From F1-20-MAGs119 sp040401695 (lineage in GTDB: Bacteria; Actinomycetota; Acidimicrobiia; Acidimicrobiales; Ilumatobacteraceae), in contig JBBANY010000030.1 of assembly GCA_040401695.1 (NCBI GenBank), positions 1-26,830 of the forward strand: a DNA stretch of 26,830 bases. Direction: 5' to 3'. Positions 13,953-21,514 of this stretch are shown piece by piece. Numbering within the stretch: the first letter of the stretch is position 1; each line of letters starts with the position of its first letter. Position numbers and translations under genes: made by a program. A model generated the notes under the pieces. It saw nothing but the letters and a program-made list of their open reading frames with translations. It made no database searches and was not told where the DNA came from.

Positions 13953-13959
13953 TTATTCG
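13943..13959. terminator. Candidate bidirectional terminator hairpin at the accA3 3' end
   Basis: CGAATA (13943-13948) and TATTCG (13954-13959) are reverse complements around GGCCT and include the accA3 stop codon. With the two GC-rich hairpins upstream it may end transcription from both convergent genes, although no long T run is present on either strand. Confidence 0.4.
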
Positions 13960-15722
13960 ATGACGGCGACGATGTCGCCCGAGCCGACTGTGTCGCCGGC
14001 TTTCACCTTGATTTCCTTCACCTTGCCCGACTTTTCGGCCTGGATCTGGTTCTCCATCTTCATCGCCTCGAGAACGACGACGGCCTGACCGGCTTCGACT
14101 TCCTGGCCGACCTCGACGAGAACCTTGACGATCGTGCCTTGCATCGGTACCACGACGTCGCCGCTACCCGAGCCGCCTGCACCGCCACCGCCGCCGGAGG
14201 CCGCGCGCGCGGGCTTCTTCGCCTTTGCCGGGCCGGCTGATGCGACCATCTGGCCTTCGGGCACCCACATCTTGACGGCGAAACGCTTGCCGTTGACTTC
14301 GACCGTCGTCTTGCGTTCGACCAACGCTTCGGCCTCGTCGCCTGCGGGTGCGGGCGCGCCGGTACCGACGTTCGACAGGTCGAGGCGCTCTTCGACCCAC
14401 TTCGTCGAGTGCTCGAAGGCGACGAAATCGGGATGCTCGAGGATTGCGATGTCGGCGGGAATCGTGGTGTGCACGCCCTCGACGACCATTTCGTTCAGTG
14501 CACGAATCGTTCGCGCGATCGCAGTGTTGCGGTCCTTGCCCCAGACGATGAGTTTGCCGACGAGGTTGTCGTAGAACTGGCTGACGGTGTCACCCGATTC
14601 ATAACCGCCGTCGAAGCGCACTCCGAAACCATCCGGTGTGACGAGCTTGGTGATGGTGCCGGGCGAGGGGAGGAACTTGCCGCCCGCGGGGTTCTCGGCG
14701 TTGATACGAATTTCGATCGCGTGTCCGCGGCGCTGGGCGGCGACCTGCTTCTGCGTCATCGGCAATTTCTCGCCCGACGCAACACGGATCTGCCATTCGA
14801 CCAAGTCGATGCCGGTGATGACCTCGGTGACCGGGTGCTCGACCTGCAGGCGGGTGTTCATCTCGAGGAAGAAGAACTCGCCGTCTTGGTAGATGAACTC
14901 GACGGTTCCTGCGTTGTAGTAGCCCACGGCCTTGGCGGCCTTGACGGCGGCTTCACCCATGGCCTCTTCGACACCATCGGGCAGCGCGGCGGCCGGAGCC
15001 TCTTCGATCAGTTTTTGGTGACGACGCTGCGCCGAGCAGTCGCGGGTACTGACCCACACCACGTTGCCGTGCTTGTCGCCGACCAGCTGCACTTCGATGT
15101 GGCGCGGCCACGTGAGGTACTTCTCGACGTACACCTCGTCGCGACCGAAGAAAGCCTTGGCCTCGCGTTGTGCGGAGTCCATCGCCTCTTTCACGTCGGC
15201 GGCCGAGTGCACGACCTTCATGCCGCGACCGCCGCCACCGAACGCGGCCTTGATGGCAACAGGGAAACCGAACTTGTTGCCGAAGTCCTCGATTTCTTTC
15301 GCGGACTTCGCGAACTCCGTGGTTCCGGGCACGATGGGTGCGCCACCGCGCTGGGCGGCGATACGGCTGGACACTTTGTCGCCCATTTCGATGATCGCTG
15401 CGGGCGGTGGGCCGATGAACTCGACGCCGAGTTCGGTGATGGCCTTCGCGAAGTCTGCGTTCTCGCTGAAGAACCCGTAGCCGGGGTGCACGCCGTCGGC
15501 GCCGCTCTTCTTGATCGCGTCGAGAATCGCCTCGGTGTTCAGGTAACTCTCGGCTGCGGTCTGGCCGCCGAGCGCATACGCCTCGTCGGCGAGTCGAACG
15601 TGAAGCGAATTGCGGTCGAGTTCCGAGTAGACCGCGACGGTCTTGATCCCCATCTCTCGGGCGGCCCGGATGACCCGGACGGCGATCTCTCCACGGTTGG
15701 CGATGAGGATTTTCTTGAGCAC
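13953..15722 (-). CDS. accA3: Acyl-CoA carboxylase alpha subunit: biotin carboxylase fused to biotin carboxyl carrier domain
   Basis: This subunit carboxylates its own biotin with bicarbonate and ATP, and a separate beta subunit then passes the carboxyl group to acetyl-CoA, propionyl-CoA or longer acyl-CoAs. The 589-residue protein begins LKKILIANRGEIAVRVIRAA. It has the ATP-grasp glycine loop FGGGGRGMKVV, then CSAQRRHQKLIEEAP, FFFLEMNTRLQVEHPVTE and the C-terminal biotin carboxylase segment. A low-complexity linker rich in Gly/Ala/Lys leads to the BCCP domain with biotinyl Lys555 in LEAMKMENQ. The start is the GTG at 15722; a longer open frame to 15902 would overlap birA and precede the conserved N-terminus. 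It diverges from the biotin ligase gene that modifies it. Which acyl-CoA it serves depends on beta subunits not in the window. Confidence 0.94.
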   Translation of the reverse strand: MLKKILIANRGEIAVRVIRAAREMGIKTVAVYSELDRNSLHVRLADEAYALGGQTAAESYLNTEAILDAIKKSGADGVHPGYGFFSENADFAKAITELGVEFIGPPPAAIIEMGDKVSSRIAAQRGGAPIVPGTTEFAKSAKEIEDFGNKFGFPVAIKAAFGGGGRGMKVVHSAADVKEAMDSAQREAKAFFGRDEVYVEKYLTWPRHIEVQLVGDKHGNVVWVSTRDCSAQRRHQKLIEEAPAAALPDGVEEAMGEAAVKAAKAVGYYNAGTVEFIYQDGEFFFLEMNTRLQVEHPVTEVITGIDLVEWQIRVASGEKLPMTQKQVAAQRRGHAIEIRINAENPAGGKFLPSPGTITKLVTPDGFGVRFDGGYESGDTVSQFYDNLVGKLIVWGKDRNTAIARTIRALNEMVVEGVHTTIPADIAILEHPDFVAFEHSTKWVEERLDLSNVGTGAPAPAGDEAEALVERKTTVEVNGKRFAVKMWVPEGQMVASAGPAKAKKPARAASGGGGGAGGSGSGDVVVPMQGTIVKVLVEVGQEVEAGQAVVVLEAMKMENQIQAEKSGKVKEIKVKAGDTVGSGDIVAVIE

Positions 15723-15726
15723 GAGT

Positions 15727-15733
15727 GACAATG
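15727..15733. promoter_or_regulatory. Overlapping divergent -10 elements of birA and accA3
   Basis: Plus-strand GACAAT (15727-15732) ends nine bases before the birA ATG. Minus-strand CATTGT (15733-15728) ends five bases before the accA3 GTG. The two hexamers share five base pairs within a 19-base intergenic spacer and neither gene has a ribosome binding site. Both hexamers deviate from TANNNT at one position, so the assignment is less certain than for other genes here. Confidence 0.45.
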
Positions 15734-15741
15734 TTGGTGCG

Positions 15742-16545
15742 ATGGACGGGGTGAATGCGAACTGGCTCGAAAATGCTGGGGAAAACGGGCCTGTTGCCCG
15801 CGGCCGGTGGCGGGTCCGGGTGGTGTCCGAGACCGGTTCGACGAACGCCGATCTCCTTGCGGTCATTGGCGGCGGGGTGCCCGACCGGGCGGTTTTGCGC
15901 ACCGATCACCAGACGGCCGGACGGGGCCGACTGGGCCGCACCTGGGAGGCGCCACCCGGCGCGAACCTCCTCGTGTCGATTCTCTTCCGCGGTGTCGGCG
16001 AACCCGCCCACCGAATGACGCAACTGCTCGGTGCATCGTGTGCGCTCGTGCTGCGCCGCGAGTTCGGCATTGCTGCGGGATTGAAGTGGCCGAACGACGT
16101 GGTGGTGTCACGCGCCGACGGTGACGTGAAAATCGCGGGCATCCTCGCGCAAGTCGGCGCAGTGACGTCGGATGGTCGTGTCGACGTCGTCGTCGGCATG
16201 GGGTTGAACGTCGGCTGGGCGCCGCCACCCGAAATTGCCCCGGCGACGTGCGTGCGCAACGAGTCGGCGAATGCGTCGAGTGCATTGCCGCATGACGTGC
16301 TGATGAAGATCCTCGACACGTTCGACGAACTCGAATCGATGACCGTCGACGAAGCGTTCGCAACGTACGAAAGTCTCTTGACCACGGTCGGCAAGCGCGT
16401 GCGCTGCGAGCTGCCCGACGGAGAGAACATCACGGGTCGTGCGGTCGGTGTGGAAGCCGATGGCCGGTTGCGAATCGTCGATGAATGCGCGGTTACGCAC
16501 CGTGTCGACACCGCGGACGTGGTGCATCTCCGCAGCGCCGACTAG
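15742..16545 (+). CDS. birA: Biotin--[acetyl-CoA-carboxylase] ligase, class I (no DNA-binding domain)
   Basis: BirA forms biotinyl-AMP and attaches biotin to the lysine of BCCP domains such as that of the divergent accA3. The 267-residue protein has SETGSTNADLL, the biotin/ATP loop GRGRLGRTWEAPPGANL at about residues 60-76, KWPNDVVV at 115-122, GILAQVG and VVVGMGLNVGW, and a C-terminal SH3-like domain. There is no N-terminal helix-turn-helix, so it is a ligase without repressor function. The ATG at 15742 is the first start outside accA3 and lies nine bases from a -10-like element. An extended frame from 15643 would run inside accA3. Confidence 0.94.
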   Translation: MDGVNANWLENAGENGPVARGRWRVRVVSETGSTNADLLAVIGGGVPDRAVLRTDHQTAGRGRLGRTWEAPPGANLLVSILFRGVGEPAHRMTQLLGASCALVLRREFGIAAGLKWPNDVVVSRADGDVKIAGILAQVGAVTSDGRVDVVVGMGLNVGWAPPPEIAPATCVRNESANASSALPHDVLMKILDTFDELESMTVDEAFATYESLLTTVGKRVRCELPDGENITGRAVGVEADGRLRIVDECAVTHRVDTADVVHLRSAD

Positions 16546-16549
16546 CGAC

Positions 16550-16555
16550 TACGTT
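16550..16555 (+). promoter_or_regulatory. -10 element of lcp (TACGTT)
   Basis: TACGTT lies eight bases before the GTG at 16564, in the 18-base gap after birA, with no ribosome binding site. Confidence 0.5.
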
Positions 16556-16563
16556 GGACTGAC

Positions 16564-17550
16564 GTGAAGGCAACGCGTTTCGTGATCGCCGCGTGTCTGG
16601 CGGCAGCCATTGCTTTGGCGGGTGCCGCCGGCCTGGTGTCCGGCGCCAAGAGCCAGATGAAGGACGTGAAGCGCAACACCGAGGTCGTGACCGACCTTGC
16701 CGCGCCGAACCCCGACTTCGAGAACTTCCTGCTCGTCGGCTCGGACAGTCGCGAGGGGATTGACCCCACGGAGTCCGACTTCAACGTGATCGGCTCGGCC
16801 GGTGACGTGGGTGGCCAGCGCAGCGACACCATCATGGTGCTGCGTCACGACAAGAAGACGAGCACGCTCTCGATCACGTCGTTCCCGCGCGACCTGTGGG
16901 TTCGCATCGGCAACGGACAAAAGTCGAACCGCATCAACGCCACCTACAACCTCGGTGCTGCGATGTTGGTGCGCACGGTCACCGCGAACTTCGGTATTCC
17001 GATTCACCACTACATCGAAGTGAACTTCCAGGGGTTCAAGGATCTCGTCAACGCCATCGGGGGAGTCACTCTGTGCGCTCCGTACCAGGCGCGTGACACG
17101 CACGTCGGCCTGTGGGTGCGCAAGGGCTGCCACAGGCTCGGAGGCATCGGTGCGTTGCGCTACGCGCGCAGTCGCCACTATCAAGAGCGCATCAAGGGCA
17201 AGTGGGTGCTCGAGGGAACGGGCGACATCGGCCGCTCATCGCGTCAGCGCGAGTTCATCACGCTCATGTTGAAGCAGGCGGCCAAGTACGCCGCGGCGAA
17301 CCCGTTCAAGGCGGGCGACGTCATCCACGCCGTCACCTCGACGGTCACGGTCGACACCAACCTCGACATGCCGTCGTTCCTGAAGAGCATGCGACCCGCG
17401 GCCGACGGCAACATCGCGAACTACGGCCTCGAGGTGTACCAAGACACCGAGGCGGGCATGGCCGTCGTGAAGCTCGGCGGCAATTCGAAGGCGACGCTCG
17501 ACTTTTTCGCAGGGGTCGCCCCTGCGCCGGTAGTCGCCCCCGCGGGCTGA
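16564..17550 (+). CDS. LytR-CpsA-Psr (LCP) family cell-wall glycopolymer ligase
   Basis: LCP proteins transfer polyprenyl-linked glycopolymers such as arabinogalactan or teichoic acids onto peptidoglycan. The 328-residue protein starts with a membrane anchor (FVIAACLAAAIALAGAAGLV) and then has the LCP domain. Residues NFLLVGSDSRE (about 54-64), RSDTIMVLRHD (86-96), SITSFPRDLWV (103-113) and SNRINATYNLGA (121-132) carry the conserved Arg and Asp residues that bind the pyrophosphate. GGIGALRYARSRHY is the later Arg-rich family motif. It lacks the long C-terminal LytR_C domain. The start is GTG with a -10 eight bases upstream. The gene converges on the GGDEF-EAL gene with two bases between stop codons. 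Confidence 0.92.
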   Translation: MKATRFVIAACLAAAIALAGAAGLVSGAKSQMKDVKRNTEVVTDLAAPNPDFENFLLVGSDSREGIDPTESDFNVIGSAGDVGGQRSDTIMVLRHDKKTSTLSITSFPRDLWVRIGNGQKSNRINATYNLGAAMLVRTVTANFGIPIHHYIEVNFQGFKDLVNAIGGVTLCAPYQARDTHVGLWVRKGCHRLGGIGALRYARSRHYQERIKGKWVLEGTGDIGRSSRQREFITLMLKQAAKYAAANPFKAGDVIHAVTSTVTVDTNLDMPSFLKSMRPAADGNIANYGLEVYQDTEAGMAVVKLGGNSKATLDFFAGVAPAPVVAPAG

Positions 17551-17557
17551 CGTCAGC
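17546..17557. repeat. 12-base perfect palindrome holding both convergent stop codons
   Basis: GCTGACGTCAGC is its own reverse complement and contains the TGA of lcp and the TGA of the minus-strand GGDEF-EAL gene. Its symmetry partly follows from two facing TGA codons. It may have no function. Confidence 0.6.
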
Positions 17558-19514
17558 GAACGCGGGCGAGCGTTCGGGCGAATTCGTCGGCGGCGAGCGG
17601 CTCGCCGATGCGGTTGCCCTGCAGGTGATCGCAACCGAGAACGCGCAGGCGCTTGGCCTGTTCTTCGGTGCTCACCCATTCTGCGACGACCGTCATGTCG
17701 AGCGAGTGCGCGAGCTGGATGATCGATCGCACGATCGGGTCGTCGTGGCCCTGCTGGCCGATGTCGCGCACCAACGAGCCGTCGAGCTTCAGCACGTCGG
17801 CGGGGAAGTTGCGCAAAGACGAGAGAGACGAGAAACCACTGCCGAAGTCGTCGATCGCGACACGGATGCCGGCGCGCTTCAGTGCGTTGATGCTGCGACC
17901 GACGCTCGGGTTGTCGTCGAGCACGGTCTGTTCGATCACCTCGACGATCAACTGGGCCGACTCGAGGCCCGCATCGCGGAGGGTTGTGAGGGTGCGGTCG
18001 ACGAATGACGGATCGGTGAGTTGCTTGGACGACACGTTCACGTGCAGGGCGAAGGTGCGGTCGACGAGCCCGGCATCGATCCATCCACGCAGGTCGGCGC
18101 AGGCTCGTGTGACGACGAAATCGCCGAGCGGGCCGATCATGCCCGACTCCTCGGCCACGGGAATGAACGTGGGCGGGGTGAGCTCGCCACGCTGTGGATG
18201 GTCCCAGCGCAGGTACGCCTCGACACCGGCGTTGCGACCGGTGTGCGCCGAGACGATTGGTTGGTAGACGAGGCGCATCTGGCCGGTGGCGAGCGCCCGC
18301 TCGAGAGCGTTCGTGAGAGCGACACGATCGCGGGCTTCGGCGCGCATTGCCTCGCTGTACACCTCTGCGCGGCCGCGGCCACGTTGCTTGGCGCGGTACA
18401 TCGCGGTGTCGGCGTTGTTGAGAAGAATCTGGGCAGCGTCGACGGGGGAGTGCTCGGCGAGAAGTTGCTGTGTCGACATCGCGATTCCGATGCTGGCGCT
18501 GGTGAAGATCTCGGTGCCCTGCAGCACCATCTGGCCCGTCACAGCCTGGAGGATGCGGCTGGCGATGTCTTGGGCGATGTGTTCGTCGGTCACGCCGTCG
18601 CACAGCACGACGAATTCGTCCCCGCCGTTACGCGCGACGGTGTCGGAGGGCCGCGTTGCATTCACGATGCGCTTTGCGATGTTCGAGATGAGAACGTCGC
18701 CGACGTCGTGGCCCATCGTGTCGTTCACGATCTTCAGGCGATCCAGATCGACGAACATCACCGCGCATCCCGATTTGAGCGTGCGGTCCTTTTCCAGCGC
18801 TTCCGCCAGTCGGCGCAGGAAGAGCACGCGGTTCGGCAGGCCCGTCCGCGCGTCGTGCGTGGCCTGTCGGGTGAGTTCGTCGTGGAGCTGCTTCGTTTCG
18901 GTGACGTCGCGGGCGATTGCGCTGAAGTGCTGCACGACTCCGCCGGCATCGCGGACGACCTGCAGCGTCAGCGACAACGTGCGCACGATGCCGTCGGGGC
19001 CGCGGAAGCCGACCTCGCCCACCCAGCGATTCTCGGCGGGACTCGCCAGCGTTGGCGAAGCGTTCAGCACCTCACGCGGTACCTGGTCGCGAATCGCGCG
19101 CAGGAACGTGTCGGCAACCGTGTCGTTGTCGGCGTCGCTGACGCCCACCAGTTGTTTTGCTCCGTCGTTGCAGAAGAGCAACCGACCCGCGCGGTCGAAC
19201 ACGAGCACCGCATCCGCGCTGACGTCGAGAAGGCCGACCAGCTGTTCCGAGAGCGTGCGTCGCGTCACCACGTCGGTGTGGTCGGCGGCGGTGCCGACGT
19301 AACCCGTCAACGTTCCCGTCGCGTCGCGTACGGGTTCGAGATGCATCGAGATCCAGCGCACGTCACCATCGGCGGAGAACAGGCGGAACTCATGGGTGAA
19401 CGCACCGGCCAGTGGTCGCGTTTCTTCCCACGCCCGTTCTGCGGTGGCCCGCTCCGTCGGGGATGCGTTCACCCACGGTGCCGATCCGACCACCACGGGT
19501 GCGCCACCCAGCAC
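17553..19514 (-). CDS. PAS-PAS-GGDEF-EAL cyclic-di-GMP signalling protein (start codon uncertain)
   Basis: The protein combines a cyclic-di-GMP synthase and a phosphodiesterase domain. Numbering from the GTG at 19514 (653 residues), part of a first PAS lies at 1-82 and a second PAS at about 86-208. The GGDEF domain is at 210-390 with intact GGDEF at 297-301 and inhibitory RxxD at 288-291. The EAL domain is at 395-650. The EAL motif reads EAY (432-434), but the other catalytic positions are present: NVSS, VEVIE, IDDFGSG, LKLD, AEW and LQGN. The first PAS clearly extends upstream (IDRVLASLPVAVCETDADG, decoded up to 19607), but that stretch has no ATG, GTG or TTG. The same frame runs up to the stop of the PEBP-like gene at 19647. 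An ATC at 19605-19607 sits at the expected start. No transmembrane segment was seen. Confidence 0.88.
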   Translation of the reverse strand: MLGGAPVVVGSAPWVNASPTERATAERAWEETRPLAGAFTHEFRLFSADGDVRWISMHLEPVRDATGTLTGYVGTAADHTDVVTRRTLSEQLVGLLDVSADAVLVFDRAGRLLFCNDGAKQLVGVSDADNDTVADTFLRAIRDQVPREVLNASPTLASPAENRWVGEVGFRGPDGIVRTLSLTLQVVRDAGGVVQHFSAIARDVTETKQLHDELTRQATHDARTGLPNRVLFLRRLAEALEKDRTLKSGCAVMFVDLDRLKIVNDTMGHDVGDVLISNIAKRIVNATRPSDTVARNGGDEFVVLCDGVTDEHIAQDIASRILQAVTGQMVLQGTEIFTSASIGIAMSTQQLLAEHSPVDAAQILLNNADTAMYRAKQRGRGRAEVYSEAMRAEARDRVALTNALERALATGQMRLVYQPIVSAHTGRNAGVEAYLRWDHPQRGELTPPTFIPVAEESGMIGPLGDFVVTRACADLRGWIDAGLVDRTFALHVNVSSKQLTDPSFVDRTLTTLRDAGLESAQLIVEVIEQTVLDDNPSVGRSINALKRAGIRVAIDDFGSGFSSLSSLRNFPADVLKLDGSLVRDIGQQGHDDPIVRSIIQLAHSLDMTVVAEWVSTEEQAKRLRVLGCDHLQGNRIGEPLAADEFARTLARVR

Positions 19515-19646
19515 GAGGGAACGGAAGGCGTCGTTGACCGCGAGCAGGCGGCCGTCGGCGTCGGTCTCGCAGACGGCGACGGGCAGGGAGGCGAGAACGC
19601 GATCGATGGGGCAAGTTTTGCACCCGTTTCGCCGGAGGCCGTGGAT

Positions 19647-20300
19647 TCAGGCGGTGAAAGTGACGGCTGCAGCCTCGATGGCTGCGGCGTAGATGGCGTC
19701 CTGCATCGCGGCGCCGTCATCGCCGTTTTGAACCTCGAGCACCTGGTCGAGGGCGTAGAGGGAGAGCGAGTAGGCGTGGGTCTCGCCCTCGGGTGGGCAC
19801 GGACCCGAAAACCCGATGGAACCTGCCGAGTTCATGGCCTGCACCGCGTTGGGGTCGACGCTGCCGGCGAGGAGGGCACTCGTCGCGGGGTCGATGTTGG
19901 CCACGACCCAGTGCACAAATTCCGGGGCATCTTCGTCGACGAGCACGAGGGCGAGCGACTTCGCTTCGGCCGGAACGCCGGCCCACGAGATCTCGGGCGA
20001 TGCCTCGGGTCCGGCACAGCGGAACGCGTCGGGGATCGTCTCACCGTCGGCCCACGGTGCAGTCACGGTGAGGACCACCGGACTTCCGCCGTCGACCGTC
20101 GTGTCGATCGGTGCGCCGTCGCTGCCATCGAGCACCGCAAGCGTGGTGTCGGCCGCGAGTGTCGTCGTTGTTTGGGTCGATGCGATTTGTGCGTCGGACG
20201 GCGGCTTCATCTCGCGTCCGTCGTCGGAATCACCTGCCGTCACAACGAAGCCGACAAGCAGAAGTAGAGCCACGATCGGGGCAAAACGAAGGCCGCGCAT
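19647..20300 (-). CDS. YbhB/YbcL-type PEBP (Raf kinase inhibitor-like) protein, membrane-anchored or secreted
   Basis: The 217-residue protein begins with a hydrophobic segment FAPIVALLLLVGFVVTAG, a signal peptide or anchor without a lipobox Cys. A Thr/Ser/Asp-rich linker of about 50 residues follows, then a phosphatidylethanolamine-binding-protein fold. Typical motifs are PEISWAGVPAEAKSLALVLVDEDAPEFVHWVVANID and FSGPCPPEGETHAYSLSLYALD. Bacterial members have no settled function; some are thought to bind small anionic ligands. The start at 20300 has TAGGCT six bases upstream and diverges from mca by 39 bases. The following GGDEF-EAL gene lies in the same reading frame, 13 codons after this stop before its putative ATC start, so the two are likely cotranscribed. 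Confidence 0.87.
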   Translation of the reverse strand: MRGLRFAPIVALLLLVGFVVTAGDSDDGREMKPPSDAQIASTQTTTTLAADTTLAVLDGSDGAPIDTTVDGGSPVVLTVTAPWADGETIPDAFRCAGPEASPEISWAGVPAEAKSLALVLVDEDAPEFVHWVVANIDPATSALLAGSVDPNAVQAMNSAGSIGFSGPCPPEGETHAYSLSLYALDQVLEVQNGDDGAAMQDAIYAAAIEAAAVTFTA

Positions 20301-20306
20301 ACGCCG

Positions 20307-20312
20307 AGCCTA
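20307..20312 (-). promoter_or_regulatory. -10 element of the PEBP gene (TAGGCT)
   Basis: On the minus strand TAGGCT lies six bases before the ATG at 20300, with no ribosome binding site. Confidence 0.5.
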
Positions 20313-20325
20313 TGTGAGTCGCCAG

Positions 20326-20331
20326 TAACCT
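20326..20331 (+). promoter_or_regulatory. -10 element of mca (TAACCT)
   Basis: TAACCT lies eight bases before the ATG at 20340 and thirteen bases from the divergent PEBP -10. Confidence 0.5.
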
Positions 20332-20339
20332 GACACTCC

Positions 20340-21281
20340 ATGGACCGCGAGCAACTGTGTCTTCTCACAGTTCACGCGCACCCCGACGACGAAGCGTCGA
20401 AGGGGGCGCCCACGCTGTCGAAATACGGCGCCGAGGGCGTGCGTACCGTGCTCGTGTGCTGCACCGGCGGTGAAGAAGGCGACGTCAACAACCCCCGTCT
20501 GAAAGAGCCCGGACAGCCCTTTCACGGTCTGGATCCTGCTGCGGAAAAGGCTCTGTTGGCCGAGATGCGGCCGCGTGAACTGGCGCGGTCGGCCGAAGTC
20601 ATCGGTTTCCATGCCGTGCACATGTTGGGTTACCGCGATTCGGGCATGCAGGGTGCGGACTCGAACAGTCATCCCGATTGTTTTCACATGGCGCCGCTCG
20701 ACGAGGCAACCGAACGGCTGGTCGCGATCATTCGTGCCGAGCGTCCACAGGTGATCATCACCTACAACGACGACCAATCGAGCTATCCGCACCCCGACCA
20801 CTTGAAGGTCCACGACATCTCCATCGCCGCTTTCCAGCGCGCCGGTGATCCGATGTGGTACCCCGATGCGGGGTCGGTCTGGCAGCCGTCGAAGATGTAC
20901 TACACGCTGTGGTCGCGGATGCGTCTGATGGCACTGCACGAGGGGATGCTGAAACACCGGGGTGAGTCGCCCTTCGACGAGAAGTGGCTGTCGCGGGCGA
21001 ATCAGGATTGGCGCATCACGACACGACTGCACGTCGGTGAACACATGCGTGCGCGCTCGGGTGCGTTGCTGGCCCATGCGACCCAAATCGACCCCGACGA
21101 ACCTTTTTGGTTCGGCCTGACCGACGAACAGTTGGTCGAGACCTATCCGTGGGAGGACTGGGTGCTCGCGCGCAGCATCGTCGACGGGCCCCAGCCGGGC
21201 ACGTACGAAGACGATCTCTTTGCCGGTGTGCGCGGCGGCAGTCCCGTCATCGACCTTGCACCGCTCGAGAGGCTGCCGTGA
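20340..21281 (+). CDS. mca: Mycothiol S-conjugate amidase
   Basis: Mca cleaves mycothiol S-conjugates into a mercapturic acid and GlcN-inositol, removing electrophiles and antibiotics. The 313-residue protein has the PIG-L/LmbE zinc motif AHPDDE (residues 13-18; His14 and Asp17) and the second motif HPDH (151-154; His154), plus TGGEEGDV and LRAHATQIDP-like SGALLAHATQIDP. Lys21 follows the first motif (DDEASKG), as in Mca; to my knowledge MshB deacetylases have a different residue there, so Mca is preferred. Its presence implies that the organism makes mycothiol. The ATG at 20340 gives the family N-terminus directly. Its stop overlaps the GTG of the next gene by the four-base GTGA pattern. Confidence 0.92.
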   Translation: MDREQLCLLTVHAHPDDEASKGAPTLSKYGAEGVRTVLVCCTGGEEGDVNNPRLKEPGQPFHGLDPAAEKALLAEMRPRELARSAEVIGFHAVHMLGYRDSGMQGADSNSHPDCFHMAPLDEATERLVAIIRAERPQVIITYNDDQSSYPHPDHLKVHDISIAAFQRAGDPMWYPDAGSVWQPSKMYYTLWSRMRLMALHEGMLKHRGESPFDEKWLSRANQDWRITTRLHVGEHMRARSGALLAHATQIDPDEPFWFGLTDEQLVETYPWEDWVLARSIVDGPQPGTYEDDLFAGVRGGSPVIDLAPLERLP

Positions 21282-21514
21282 CGAACGCCGTCATCCAGTA
21301 CCGCGTGGCGAAGGGCAAGAAGGAAGAAATCGTCGAGGGCCCCGACGACGCTGCCGTCGTGGTCGCCATTGCCGCCGCCGACCTTCCGCTCGGTGCGAAC
21401 GTCGCCTACATGCGCGGCAAGTTGAAGGCGACCGGCCACACCGGAGTACTTCTGCGGGCGCTGGCAAGCGGCGAAATCGACGACGCGCTCAGCGCGATCG
21501 CATCGCGTCTCTGA
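21278..21514 (+). CDS. Short SCP2-like (sterol carrier protein 2 fold) protein, 78 aa
   Basis: The protein starts with the GTG that overlaps the mca stop and reads TNAVIQYRVAKGKKEEIVEG, then DDAAVVVAIAAADLPLGANVAYMRGKLKATGHTG. The last segment corresponds to the C-terminal half of the SCP2 domain, where members read like AFMxGKLKxxGD. At 78 residues it is shorter than the usual 100-110, so it may be a reduced lipid-binding domain or a remnant. The four-base overlap implies translational coupling with mca. The 3' end overlaps the convergent ChbG-like gene by 26 bases. The family call is moderately sure; the function is unknown. Confidence 0.7.
   Translation: MTNAVIQYRVAKGKKEEIVEGPDDAAVVVAIAAADLPLGANVAYMRGKLKATGHTGVLLRALASGEIDDALSAIASRL

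Noticed and set aside
15723..15902. Upstream extension of accA3 to 15902
   Set aside because: It would overlap birA on the opposite strand and precede the conserved KKILIANRGEIAVRV start of biotin carboxylases.
18021..20267. A 748-codon open frame on the plus strand opposite the GGDEF-EAL and PEBP genes
   Set aside because: It is antisense to two genes with clear domains; such frames arise from G/C-rich third positions. Its product is Arg/Asp/Val/Gly-rich with no recognisable motif.
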